This document shows, in pieces, positions 1 to 7,145 of a stretch of DNA of 64,000 bases. The notes below the pieces were generated by a model. It was not told the origin of the DNA, did no database searches, and saw only the letters and a list, made by a program, of their open reading frames with translations. Both the position numbers and the translations under genes were made by a program. How positions within the stretch are numbered: position 1 is the first letter of the stretch; the number at the start of each line of letters is the position of its first letter. The DNA comes from Methanoregula sp. (GTDB taxonomy: Archaea; Halobacteriota; Methanomicrobia; Methanomicrobiales; Methanospirillaceae), in the NCBI RefSeq assembly GCF_028679125.1, contig NZ_JAJRCG010000003.1, positions 62,001 to 126,000 of the forward strand, in the 5' to 3' direction.

Positions 1-218
1 CGGACAATCCCCTTGCCAAGGCGGTATTTATCGATATCGCGAATGAAGAACGGGTCCACGTCGGCGAACTCAACCGGCTTCTCTCGATCCTTACCGGTAA
101 CGAGGATGAATACATGAAGAAGGGAACCCTCGAGGTCGACACCATGGCCGCATCGCTGGCCCAGAAACCCCCGCAGGCCGCGGGCGAGACAACCATCGGA
201 TCCTTAAAACAATCCTAG
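1..218 (+). CDS. Ferritin-like encapsulin cargo protein (C-terminal part only)
   Basis: The gene begins before the window; reading from base 3, 71 residues remain before the TAG. The first part is helical and contains EERVH followed by VGEL, an ExxH arrangement typical of the last helix of ferritin-like or rubrerythrin-type diiron proteins. A Gln/Pro/Ala-rich linker follows, and the protein ends in TTIGSLKQS. That tail closely resembles the known targeting peptides (consensus near LTVGSLR/K) that dock cargo inside family-1 encapsulin shells, and the next gene is an encapsulin shell. The cargo is therefore expected to sit inside the nanocompartment and to oxidise or store iron, or handle peroxide. 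The diiron assignment rests on one helix only, because the rest of the domain lies outside the window. Confidence 0.8.
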   Translation, partial: DNPLAKAVFIDIANEERVHVGELNRLLSILTGNEDEYMKKGTLEVDTMAASLAQKPPQAAGETTIGSLKQS

Positions 219-228
219 GAGGAAAAAA

Positions 229-1017
229 ATGGAAAAATCATACATGGGACGAGAAGACGCTCCCTTAAGCGCTGAAACCTGGAAACAACTCGATGCCGCG
301 ATGATTGAATCGGCAAAGAGCCAGCTTTCAGGACGCCGGTTAATTGGTATCGAAGGTCCGTTCGGCTTTGGGCTCAAGGTCGTACCGCTCAGCGACTGCG
401 AGATCGCTGAGGGGATCACGAGCAGCCCGTTTATTCCGGTAAACCTGGTAACGAGCACGTTCTTCCTCAACAAGCGGGATCTTGCCGCAAGCGAGAAAAA
501 CGGGCTGCTCCTGGATCTGGACCCGGTTGCCGCTGCTGCAATGACCTGCGCCCGTAAAGAGGATGGTATCATCTTCTCCGGAATCCAGGACACTCCCGGT
601 CTCCTGGGTGCTGAAGGATCGAGTTCCATGCCCCTGTCAAAATGGGATAAGGTCGGCTCTGCAGCAGATCAGCTCATCAATGCCGTGACGCTGCTGGACG
701 ATGCAGGCTTCCACGGCCCGTACTGCCTGGGGCTTGCCCCAGCCCAGTACAACCTTCTCCTGCGCCGCTATCCCCAGGGCGAGGGTACCGAACTCGATCA
801 TGTCCGGACCATCATCGGAGGCGATGTCATCAAGGCCCCGGTCCTGAAAAAAGGAGGCGTCATGCTTGCATCCGGCCGCCAGTACTGTTCGCTCGTAGTC
901 GGCCAGGACATGAGTATCGGGTTTAACGGTCCGGCCGGGGATGCATTTGAATTCAGTATCTCCGAGAGTATTGCGCTTCTCATCCGGGCGCCGGAAGCGA
1001 TCTGCGTCCTTACCTGA
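229..1017 (+). CDS. Encapsulin nanocompartment shell protein, family 1
   Basis: This 262-residue protein has the length and layout of family-1 encapsulins (HK97-fold, linocin M18-like). The N-terminus reads REDAPLSAETWKQLD, then LSGRRLIGIEGPFGFG at about residues 34-49, matching the N-terminal helix and the conserved R-x-x-x-x-x-G-P-x-G element of the family. The C-terminal region has GGVMLASG, then VGQDMSIGF and FSISESIALLIRAPEAICVL, equivalent to the A-domain and the last strand. Shell subunits self-assemble into icosahedral compartments that enclose cargo. The start follows a strong AGGAGG site at 217-222, which overlaps the stop of the upstream ferritin-like cargo gene, so the two are translationally linked. 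Encapsulins are known in some archaea; this one is in a methanogen background. Confidence 0.9.
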   Translation: MEKSYMGREDAPLSAETWKQLDAAMIESAKSQLSGRRLIGIEGPFGFGLKVVPLSDCEIAEGITSSPFIPVNLVTSTFFLNKRDLAASEKNGLLLDLDPVAAAAMTCARKEDGIIFSGIQDTPGLLGAEGSSSMPLSKWDKVGSAADQLINAVTLLDDAGFHGPYCLGLAPAQYNLLLRRYPQGEGTELDHVRTIIGGDVIKAPVLKKGGVMLASGRQYCSLVVGQDMSIGFNGPAGDAFEFSISESIALLIRAPEAICVLT

Positions 1018-1038
1018 ACTGGCAAATGAATGTGAGTG

Positions 1039-1401
1039 ATGAAGAAAACCATGCAGAAAAAAACAGAAGAACTCCTGAAAAAATTTGAGCGGGACCACGA
1101 GGTCTATGTCAGTGCAACAGAAGAACCGACTGCCTGGACCGTATATGCCCGGATTCCCAGGAGTCATGCCCCCGGGACCCACCACCTCCATGTTGGAAGA
1201 AAATATCTGTCGGGGCCAAACGAGCACGGCACGGTCCGGATCCTGCGTGACCCGGTCAGTGGCGATGCATACAGCACAGAATCCTGGGGGCCCATGGCAT
1301 TGATTGATGATTTTGTGGAAAAAGCGCTCGACCACATTCTTGAAGAGAAGAATGCGATGGACCATGGAAAGGAGGCGGCGTGCGGACCCAGCTGTATCTG
1401 A
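1039..1401 (+). CDS. Uncharacterised encapsulin-operon protein with a CGPSC tail
   Basis: A small protein of 120 residues that I cannot assign to a family. It opens with a Lys/Glu-rich helix (KKTEELLKKFERD). A beta-rich middle with several His and aromatic residues follows (SHAPGTHHLHVGRKY), then another helix (DDFVEKALDHILEEK), and the end is CGPSCI. The CxxxC tail could bind metal or undergo redox chemistry, and it resembles the cysteine tail of the DUF6448 protein two genes on. The ATG at 1039 is preceded in frame by a GTG at 1036. It starts 21 nt after the shell gene ends, so co-transcription with the encapsulin is likely. A role in loading, electron supply or metal delivery is inference from position only. 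Confidence 0.65.
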   Translation: MKKTMQKKTEELLKKFERDHEVYVSATEEPTAWTVYARIPRSHAPGTHHLHVGRKYLSGPNEHGTVRILRDPVSGDAYSTESWGPMALIDDFVEKALDHILEEKNAMDHGKEAACGPSCI

Positions 1402-1420
1402 TGGGATCCCATACCTGCGA

Positions 1421-1666
1421 ATGATCATGAAACCGTTACCCCCCTCATCAAAGATCGTACTTAAAATCCTTGGCAAAGAAGGTGCACTGACTCACAAGGA
1501 TATTGTGAAAAAATCCCATTGTTCTCCGCGAACCGTGCGCTTTGCCCTGAGACGACTCAAGGAAAATGAATTGATCATTGAGAAACTGAACATGCGGGAC
1601 ATGCGCCAGATCATTTACCAGGACCGGAGCATTCCGGTCCGGCAGGATATTCTGGCAGAGATCTGA
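1421..1666 (+). CDS. Winged helix-turn-helix transcriptional regulator
   Basis: This reads as a small (about 80 residues) MarR/ArsR-like wHTH protein. The helix-turn-helix is visible in ALTHKDIVKKSHCSPRTVRF (about residues 21-40), followed by the recognition helix ALRRLKENELI and a wing (EKLNMRDMRQIIYQ). The open frame extends upstream, but that part overlaps the previous gene and reads like its shadow; the ATGs at 1421 and 1427 are the plausible starts. It has no ligand domain, and one cysteine (in SHCSP) lies in the HTH turn. Placed between encapsulin-operon members, it is a candidate local regulator of this redox/iron cluster. No operator was identified. Confidence 0.75.
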   Translation: MIMKPLPPSSKIVLKILGKEGALTHKDIVKKSHCSPRTVRFALRRLKENELIIEKLNMRDMRQIIYQDRSIPVRQDILAEI

Positions 1667-1756
1667 CCGGAACATTCCGGCCGGAAAAAACGCTGATGGA
1701 TACATCGTGCGTTCCGTACCGACAAAGAGAGCCAATAACAATGAACGTGATACCTT

Positions 1757-2314
1757 ATGCCACCCCATTGCGATACACGAGACGGCCCCGTAGTTAAGGC
1801 AGCGGTACAAGCGCTGGATACGGGAAACCTCAATTATCTGTTGATCTGGATTCCCCAGGAATCCGAAAAAGAACTCAAAAGTATCTTTGCAAAAACCTTA
1901 AAGGCAAGAAAAGCCGGGAAGGATGCAAAAGAAGTTGCAGATGACTGGTTCTTCGAGAATGCCATCCGGCTCCACCGTGCCGGGGAAGGTGCGTCCTATA
2001 CCGGTATGAAGCCGGCCGGGCTCAGTGAAGGGCCGGTTGTACCGATGGCGGAAAAAGCGATCGAGAACGGCAATTCCGGCGAGACGATCGCATTTCTTCT
2101 CATGACGGTTGAGGACGACCTGAACAGTCGTTTCCAGCACGTGATGGAGAAGAAGACCTATGATGTGGATGATGTACCTGCCGGCCGGGAATTCATTGAA
2201 GCATTCATTGGCTGGGTTGTGTATTCCCATCACCTCTACATGTCGGTAAAAGAAGCCCCCGGGCATGAAAATCCGCATGGCAGGAAAAAATGCGGGTGCG
2301 GCGGGCACCATTAA
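1757..2314 (+). CDS. DUF6448 family protein with cysteine/histidine tail
   Basis: This 185-residue protein begins PPHCDTRDGPVVKAA, followed by ALDTGNLNYLLIWIP and a helical region with DWFFENAIRLHRAGEGASYTG. I recognise this pattern as DUF6448, a family of unknown function in bacteria and archaea. The start MPPHCDT carries an early His-Cys pair, and the last ten residues (KKCGCGGHH) are a clear potential metal-binding tail. The helices with WFFEN, RLHR and YSHHLYM contain several Glu and His residues, so a buried metal site is possible. A GTGAT element upstream of the ATG fits an archaeal ribosome-binding site. It lies 90 nt after the regulator and is followed closely by a ferredoxin, which suggests a redox or metal function linked to the encapsulin. 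Confidence 0.7.
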   Translation: MPPHCDTRDGPVVKAAVQALDTGNLNYLLIWIPQESEKELKSIFAKTLKARKAGKDAKEVADDWFFENAIRLHRAGEGASYTGMKPAGLSEGPVVPMAEKAIENGNSGETIAFLLMTVEDDLNSRFQHVMEKKTYDVDDVPAGREFIEAFIGWVVYSHHLYMSVKEAPGHENPHGRKKCGCGGHH

Positions 2315-2336
2315 CCTGCCCCGATGAGGACTGTCT

Positions 2337-2564
2337 ATGAACGTCAGTATTGATCGTGCAAACTGTACCAGTTGTGGTACCTGCTGGGATGCCTGCCCGG
2401 CATTCTTTGAAGAGAACCCGGACGATGCGTTCAGCCAGGTGATGGAAAAATTCCGGCTCAACGGGGATATTGGCAAAGGCACTGCCCCGGAGGATCTGGA
2501 AGCCTGCGTTACCGATGCGGCAGACTCCTGCCCCGTGTCGATCATCACCGTTGAGGAGAGTTAG
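2337..2564 (+). CDS. Small ferredoxin-like iron-sulfur protein
   Basis: This 75-residue protein has one canonical motif near the N-terminus, CTSCGTCWDACP (CxxCxxCxxxCP), and a second cysteine pair near the end in EACVTDAADSCPVSII. The spacing is that of a monocluster ferredoxin: three cysteines of the first motif plus the distal CP ligand a [4Fe-4S] cluster. The remaining two cysteines could form a disulfide or support a 3Fe/7Fe-type site. It would act as a cytosolic one-electron carrier. It lies 22 nt after the DUF6448 gene and 24 nt before the membrane protein, so it is probably in the same operon. A candidate role is passing electrons to the encapsulated ferritin-like protein, but that is inferred from position. 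Confidence 0.85.
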   Translation: MNVSIDRANCTSCGTCWDACPAFFEENPDDAFSQVMEKFRLNGDIGKGTAPEDLEACVTDAADSCPVSIITVEES

Positions 2565-2588
2565 AGCCGATCACGGGAGCAGCGATCC

Positions 2589-3224
2589 ATGTTCATCGGA
2601 CACTTTGCGGTGGCCTATCTCCTCATCGCGCTCTTCCCGGCCGTTCCGCCCCTTGTTGTCCTGTTCGGGGTCAGTTTCCCGGACCTGCTCTGGCCGATCC
2701 TTGTACTCTCCGGGAAGGAGAGGGTAACCGTCAGTCCCGATACCCCGCTCCAGAACGCCATCGGGTTCACATCGTACCCGTTCTCCCACTCGCTGGTGAC
2801 CGGTACCCTGATTGCCACCATTCCAGGATTTTTTATCGGGTGCCTTATCAGCCCGGTTGCCGGCATCGTGTTTGTCGTCGCCTCGGCCTCGCACTGGCTC
2901 CTCGATGTGGTGACGCATAAAAAGGATCTCCCGGTACTGGGAACCGTCAGAGACACAAAAGTCGGCCTCGGTCTCTGGAACTATCCCCGGTCGGCGTTTG
3001 TCCTCGAACTTCTCTTCTATTCCGTGATCACGGTCCTTACGGTCCCGTCTCCGCTGGTTGTTTCCCTGCTCGCCCTCGGCTTTGCCTTCCACCTGATCAA
3101 CGCGAATTCCTTCCTCGGGTTCAGTAAAGCAAACCCCTTCACCACAAGGACTTATGCGATCCTGGCACTCTTCGGGTTCCTCGTGTTCATCGGGATCGCG
3201 GCGTGGATCTTTACAGGGATGTGA
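2589..3224 (+). CDS. YdjM-like membrane-bound metal-dependent hydrolase family protein
   Basis: The 211 residues form about five to six membrane segments. Conserved polar residues stand where the LexA-regulated YdjM/DUF457 family has them: an early GH (FIGHFAVAYL), GVSFPDLLWP at about 27-36, FSHSLVTG at about 65-72, and SHWLLDVVTH at about 98-107. These His/Asp residues are the presumed metal ligands of that family, whose natural substrate is not established. The start is an ATG after a GGGAG site. It is the last clear gene of the encapsulin-associated run, and an unusual T-rich stretch follows at 3257-3270. I am confident of membrane topology, less so of hydrolase activity. Confidence 0.65.
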   Translation: MFIGHFAVAYLLIALFPAVPPLVVLFGVSFPDLLWPILVLSGKERVTVSPDTPLQNAIGFTSYPFSHSLVTGTLIATIPGFFIGCLISPVAGIVFVVASASHWLLDVVTHKKDLPVLGTVRDTKVGLGLWNYPRSAFVLELLFYSVITVLTVPSPLVVSLLALGFAFHLINANSFLGFSKANPFTTRTYAILALFGFLVFIGIAAWIFTGM

Positions 3225-3270
3225 TCAGGAGGCCCGCTGGGGTTACCGGATTAAAATTCGGGTTTTTTTC

Positions 3271-3585
3271 ATGGCCCCCAGGAAGGTTTTATTTCATGAC
3301 CGGAAATGCATCGCCAGAAAAATCACCCTGGCTTTTTTTATTCTGGTCTATGCGCTCTCCGTCCCCTTCTGGTTTATCAATGTCTTCTTCCCTGTAAACC
3401 TCCCGATAGATAATCTTCCTGTCACTGATATCGGGGCCACGTGCATGCCGCTTGTTGCCGCTGCGATCCTCGTGTACCGCGAAGGTGAGCCCGGGGGCGT
3501 GAGGAGATTTCTTGCCCGGGCGTTCGGGTACCAGGATGGTGACAGGTCACCCGGCTCTTCTTTCAACTATTATTTCAAAATTTGA
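3271..3585 (+). pseudogene. N-terminal fragment of a CPBP-family intramembrane protease
   Basis: The 104-residue reading frame from the ATG at 3271 contains two membrane segments (KITLAFFILVYALSVPFWFI and DIGATCMPLVAAAILVYREG). A cytosolic piece follows, GGVRRFLARAFGYQD, which matches the usual start of CPBP (CAAX-type) membrane proteases, where the YREG..GV..LL.R sequence leads into the rest of a protein of about 280 residues. Here the frame ends soon after GYQDGDRSPGSS, and the catalytic EE..R and H motifs are missing. No continuation is visible before the next gene at 3665, so I call it a truncated remnant. A short functional protein cannot be excluded. Confidence 0.6.
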
Positions 3586-3664
3586 AAGATGAACGACACT
3601 TTATCCCCGTTATCGATGATATCACGAATCAGTCCGGTATACGGAACGATCAGGAGTTCATAAT

Positions 3665-5167
3665 ATGGTACAGGAAATCATAAAAAAGATGATCACCGAA
3701 GCGATGGCTGCCCAGCACGCTGACGTGAACCAGATAAAAAAAAGACGCGGGCAGAATTTTGTCATCGATGATTCGAAAGTCTATGTAGATGCAGTCCGGG
3801 ATATGAAACCCATCGGGGACCAGAGCAAGGCGGTCTTTGCCCTCCATACCGATTCGGTCAATGCCCATTACACGATCCTGAAAAGCCTGACCAGTACGAT
3901 CCGTCCTGAAGACGATCCGTTTGTCGAACATTACCAGACACCCGTCATTCTTGAAATGCTCTATGATGCCGACCCGAAGTTCCGGAAGAGTGCTGATGTG
4001 TTTATCAAAGCGGTCGGCAAGGCCGAAGCTCTCATCGGCAAGGAGTCAGCCCGGAGGTACGCGGGATTCTATGGGCCTACCTGCGTGGTGGACTTTGCCC
4101 TGATACCGGGCAGCAGCAGCAACATCGTCAACCAGATCCTCAAGACCACGGATATCCCGGTTGCGCACAAGCAGACGATTCTTGCAGCGAAGTCATGGGG
4201 AATGAACACGTCCTATGGTATCGGGGATGTCTTTGCCCATGCGGTTGAAGGCGGCGCAACGCTTGCCGATGCCGTGAAACAGGAGGTCTCCATGATCCAG
4301 TCCATCTATGATACCCCGGTCGCAGCACAGGCAAAACTGATGGACAGCGTTGGCCAGTCATCGTTCGACTGCCGGAAGTACATGAAGGAGTACCGCACGA
4401 AGATGCAGGGGGCGGTCAGGGCATCGCTCGATGAAGGCGTTCACTACGGCAACATCGTGACCGTGCCGGCCTATTGTGTCGGCGACATCGCCCACCATAT
4501 CTCCCAGTCCACGTTCAACATGTGCAAGGACGATGTGATCATGGCTGTCATCGAGTCCGTGACTGAGGTGATGGACAAGACACTCAACGCGGCGGCCCCG
4601 AAGATGAAGTCCCCGAACGAGGTGTTGTCGGTTGCAACCGGGGCATCGGCCAGTGCTGCGGAGTATATCCTCGAACTCGACGGGTTCAACGCGATCATGG
4701 TCGTGGACATGCTGACGAAGCGCTACCATAACTATGTCCAGCTCTACCCGAAGCGGAGTGCGGCCATCGAACTCCACAACTGTGACTTCATGGACATGAT
4801 CTACCGTGGCTGGAAGATGGTAGACAAGGCACGGCGGATGCAGAGCAGCGAGCCGGGCCCGATAACGCCAAAAGTCGGCGGGTTCAATATCGACCTTTCG
4901 CCTATCCTGAAGAACGAGGTGATGGCCAATCCACAGCGGTACGCGTACCCGGCCTGTGCAATGACCGTCCGGTTCTCGGCCATGATGCGCCTCTCCGATT
5001 ACCCCTGCCTCCTGACGAGCGAGCCGGTCACGGCGACGCTGATGACGAACATCATCGCCCTGAACAAGACCGTAGCTGCCGCACCTGCACGGATCTGCAA
5101 GGATTGTGCATCGGCCGCCCTGATGGATTTCCGTCACTGCTCCTGCCAGTGGAAGGAAGCAGTTTGA
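3665..5167 (+). CDS. DUF2193 family protein (methanogen-associated, function unknown)
   Basis: A soluble protein of 500 residues that I recognise as the archaeal DUF2193 family, seen mainly in methanogens and without an established function. It is mostly helical. The central part has repeated Gly/Ser-rich turns (GPTCVVDFALIPGSSSNIVN, KSWGMNTSYGIGDVFAHAVEGG), and the C-terminus is cysteine-rich (YACPAC-like pattern near 420, then ARICKDCASAALMDF and RHCSCQW). The last motif, CxxC followed by CxC, could hold iron-sulfur or zinc. The ATG at 3665 follows an AGGAG site. The stop is 16 nt before the cysteine hydrolase gene, so the two are almost certainly co-transcribed and may act on a common substrate. 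Confidence 0.65.
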   Translation: MVQEIIKKMITEAMAAQHADVNQIKKRRGQNFVIDDSKVYVDAVRDMKPIGDQSKAVFALHTDSVNAHYTILKSLTSTIRPEDDPFVEHYQTPVILEMLYDADPKFRKSADVFIKAVGKAEALIGKESARRYAGFYGPTCVVDFALIPGSSSNIVNQILKTTDIPVAHKQTILAAKSWGMNTSYGIGDVFAHAVEGGATLADAVKQEVSMIQSIYDTPVAAQAKLMDSVGQSSFDCRKYMKEYRTKMQGAVRASLDEGVHYGNIVTVPAYCVGDIAHHISQSTFNMCKDDVIMAVIESVTEVMDKTLNAAAPKMKSPNEVLSVATGASASAAEYILELDGFNAIMVVDMLTKRYHNYVQLYPKRSAAIELHNCDFMDMIYRGWKMVDKARRMQSSEPGPITPKVGGFNIDLSPILKNEVMANPQRYAYPACAMTVRFSAMMRLSDYPCLLTSEPVTATLMTNIIALNKTVAAAPARICKDCASAALMDFRHCSCQWKEAV

Positions 5168-5183
5168 AACCCGGAGGGAAAAA

Positions 5184-5795
5184 ATGTCAACTGTTAAAGA
5201 TGGAAAACTGGAACTGCTTACGGACAAAAACAGTGCACTGGTGCTGGTGGATTACCAGCCCACGATGTTTTCCGGTGTTGCGTCCGGCGACAAGACGATC
5301 ATCCGGAACGCAGCGTATTGTTCTGCAAAGGCCGCGAGTATCCTGAACGTACCGGTCGTACTCTCGACCATCAACCCGCAGCACAATGGCAATTTTATTG
5401 CGGACGTGACAAAAATATTTCCCGGCCAGGAGGTATTTGCCCGCATCATACCCAGCTTCGATGCATTCGAAGATGAGAAGACCTATGCTGCGTTCAAAAA
5501 AACCGGCCGCAGGAAGATCATTGTTTCAGGATTATGGACGAGTATGTGCTTTGCCTATACGGCCCTGCACGCGCTCAGGGACGGCTATGAAGTGTACGGG
5601 CTGATGGACGCAGCAGGAGATTCCACCCCGGATGCTCACAAGTATGGCATCAAACGGATGCTCCAGGCCGGCGTCATCCCCATGACGGTCGAGTCCCTTG
5701 TCTCGGAATGGATGCATGACTGGGGGAACCCGAAGGCCGGGGAGCTTGTGAAAGACGTGTATTCACGGTACGGCTATATGATAGGACTCCAGTAG
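5184..5795 (+). CDS. Isochorismatase-family cysteine hydrolase
   Basis: This 203-residue alpha/beta hydrolase has the family's catalytic triad positions: Asp in ALVLVDYQPTM (about residue 23), a Lys probably near residue 89, and the nucleophilic Cys at about 122 in SGLWTSMCFAYTALHAL. Relatives hydrolyse isochorismate, nicotinamide, N-carbamoylsarcosine or other amides, so the substrate cannot be told from the motifs. The family usually has the cis-peptide context GxxTxxC, and here it is GLWTSMC, which fits. A strong GGAGG site precedes the ATG. It follows the DUF2193 gene by 16 nt, and the pairing suggests a shared pathway. Confidence 0.85.
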   Translation: MSTVKDGKLELLTDKNSALVLVDYQPTMFSGVASGDKTIIRNAAYCSAKAASILNVPVVLSTINPQHNGNFIADVTKIFPGQEVFARIIPSFDAFEDEKTYAAFKKTGRRKIIVSGLWTSMCFAYTALHALRDGYEVYGLMDAAGDSTPDAHKYGIKRMLQAGVIPMTVESLVSEWMHDWGNPKAGELVKDVYSRYGYMIGLQ

Positions 5796-5919
5796 GTTAC
5801 CTGGAGGTTCCCCGTTTCATCCATATACAGGGATACCAACCTGGCAAAGCTCGTTGCACCACGGGTCACGACTTTAGTCTGTCCCTCTCCTTTTTCATCT
5901 ATATCGGATCAATTAATAG

Positions 5920-6912
5920 ATGTTAATGATCTCTGATGTGACTGAAAAACCGCTTGCAAGCTGGCGGGGAAAAGAGCGGTATGACACGGAGCTGCTCGAT
6001 TGCCTGACCGTGATTTTCAAAAGCGGCGGGTGCAGCTGGTCAAAGTGCCGGATGTGCAGTTACCGCCACGAACGCTATGGCAAACAGAGCTGTGATGAGC
6101 TCCTGGCCCATCTCCGGGCTCAACTGGCAATGGTCCTCAGGGAGAATCCCGTGGATGGGTACCGTATGGTCAAGATCTTCACATCCGGAAGTTTTTTCGA
6201 TCCGGCTGAAGTTCCCCCGGCATTTCTCCAGGATGTTGCATCAGCGTTCCGCGGCAAATTACTGATTGCCGAGACCCGCCCTGAGTTCGTTCAGGAAGCG
6301 GTGTTCAGGAATTTTATTGATGCAATCGATGACGGCAGCTGGAAAACCCCCTTGTACTGTGCCATCGGTCTTGAGACCAGCAGCGATGCGATCCGGGAGA
6401 AATGCATCAACAAAGGATTCAGTTTCGCAGATTTTAGGTGTGCAGCAGACACCGCCCATGCGATCGGGGCCGGTGTGAAGGCATACCTCCTGTTCAAACC
6501 CCTTTTCCTGACAGAGCAGGAAGCATTGAAGGATATGGAGACAACCATCGCAGACATCCAGCCGTTTGCTGATATGATCTCCATGAATCCCTGCACGGTC
6601 CAGCGGAATACGGAACTGGAATATTACTGGAAACGCGGCGCTTATCGCCCGCCCTACCTCTGGAGCGTCCTGTCCATCCTGAAGAATGCACCGGGCCACA
6701 TCACCTGCGATCCTCTTGGCGGCGGACAGAAACGTGGACCGCACAATTGCGGGAAATGTGATTACGAGATCGTCAAAGGCATCCGCGATTATTCCCTGAA
6801 TGCCGACAAGGACCTTATCGGTGCCCTGTTTGACACGGTCTGCGCCTGTAAGCAGGAATGGGAGTTCATCCTTGCTGAAGAAAAGCCCTGGTGCATGCCG
6901 CTGACCCGGTGA
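5920..6912 (+). CDS. Radical SAM protein, RaSEA-like (archaeosine biosynthesis)
   Basis: The protein has 330 residues. It carries the iron-sulfur motif CSWSKCRMC at about residues 35-43, flanked by SGG and SYRHERYG, a pattern typical of archaeal RaSEA/Elp3-like radical SAM enzymes. The later block GLETSSDAIREKCINKGFSF and a C-terminal zinc-like set (HNCGKCDYE, CACKQEWE) also fit. RaSEA works with ArcS to turn preQ0-lysine-modified tRNA into archaeosine at position 15 of archaeal tRNAs. ArcS and the other archaeosine genes are not in this window. The ATG at 5920 is immediately followed by a second in-frame ATG at 5926. An uncharacterised radical SAM enzyme of the same clade is the alternative. 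Confidence 0.75.
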   Translation: MLMISDVTEKPLASWRGKERYDTELLDCLTVIFKSGGCSWSKCRMCSYRHERYGKQSCDELLAHLRAQLAMVLRENPVDGYRMVKIFTSGSFFDPAEVPPAFLQDVASAFRGKLLIAETRPEFVQEAVFRNFIDAIDDGSWKTPLYCAIGLETSSDAIREKCINKGFSFADFRCAADTAHAIGAGVKAYLLFKPLFLTEQEALKDMETTIADIQPFADMISMNPCTVQRNTELEYYWKRGAYRPPYLWSVLSILKNAPGHITCDPLGGGQKRGPHNCGKCDYEIVKGIRDYSLNADKDLIGALFDTVCACKQEWEFILAEEKPWCMPLTR

Positions 6913-7069
6913 GAAGATCTCGTATATCCCTAGAGAATCCAGTAAATTCTTTTTTATTTCAGCTTAATTGTGCCCAGGATCTAATCGTGTCCGATTTTTA
7001 TTCTGCCTGGTAAACTTAGTTTTCCGTGAATGCAGGCCAGATTATGGGATTATTAAATTCTGGTTTACT

Positions 7070-7101
7070 CCGAATCTTTTTTAAAAAGTGGTGAGATTCG
7101 G
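7070..7101. terminator. Hairpin between convergent genes
   Basis: An 8-bp perfect stem (CCGAATCT with AGATTCGG) encloses a T-rich/A-rich loop, CTTTTTTAAAAAG, that can itself pair. It lies in the 233-bp gap between the RaSEA gene, which ends at 6912, and the zinc-ribbon gene coming the other way, and could end transcripts from both sides. A T-tract (TTCTTTTTTATTTC) at about 6948-6961 is the more classical archaeal terminator for the + strand gene. Confidence 0.4.
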
Positions 7102-7145
7102 TAATGGTTGTTTTTCGGGACGAATGATAGAATACTAAAAAAAAG

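Noticed and set aside
4358-5227. A 289-residue open frame on the - strand
   Set aside because: It lies opposite the DUF2193 gene, which has better codon use, a ribosome-binding site and family match.
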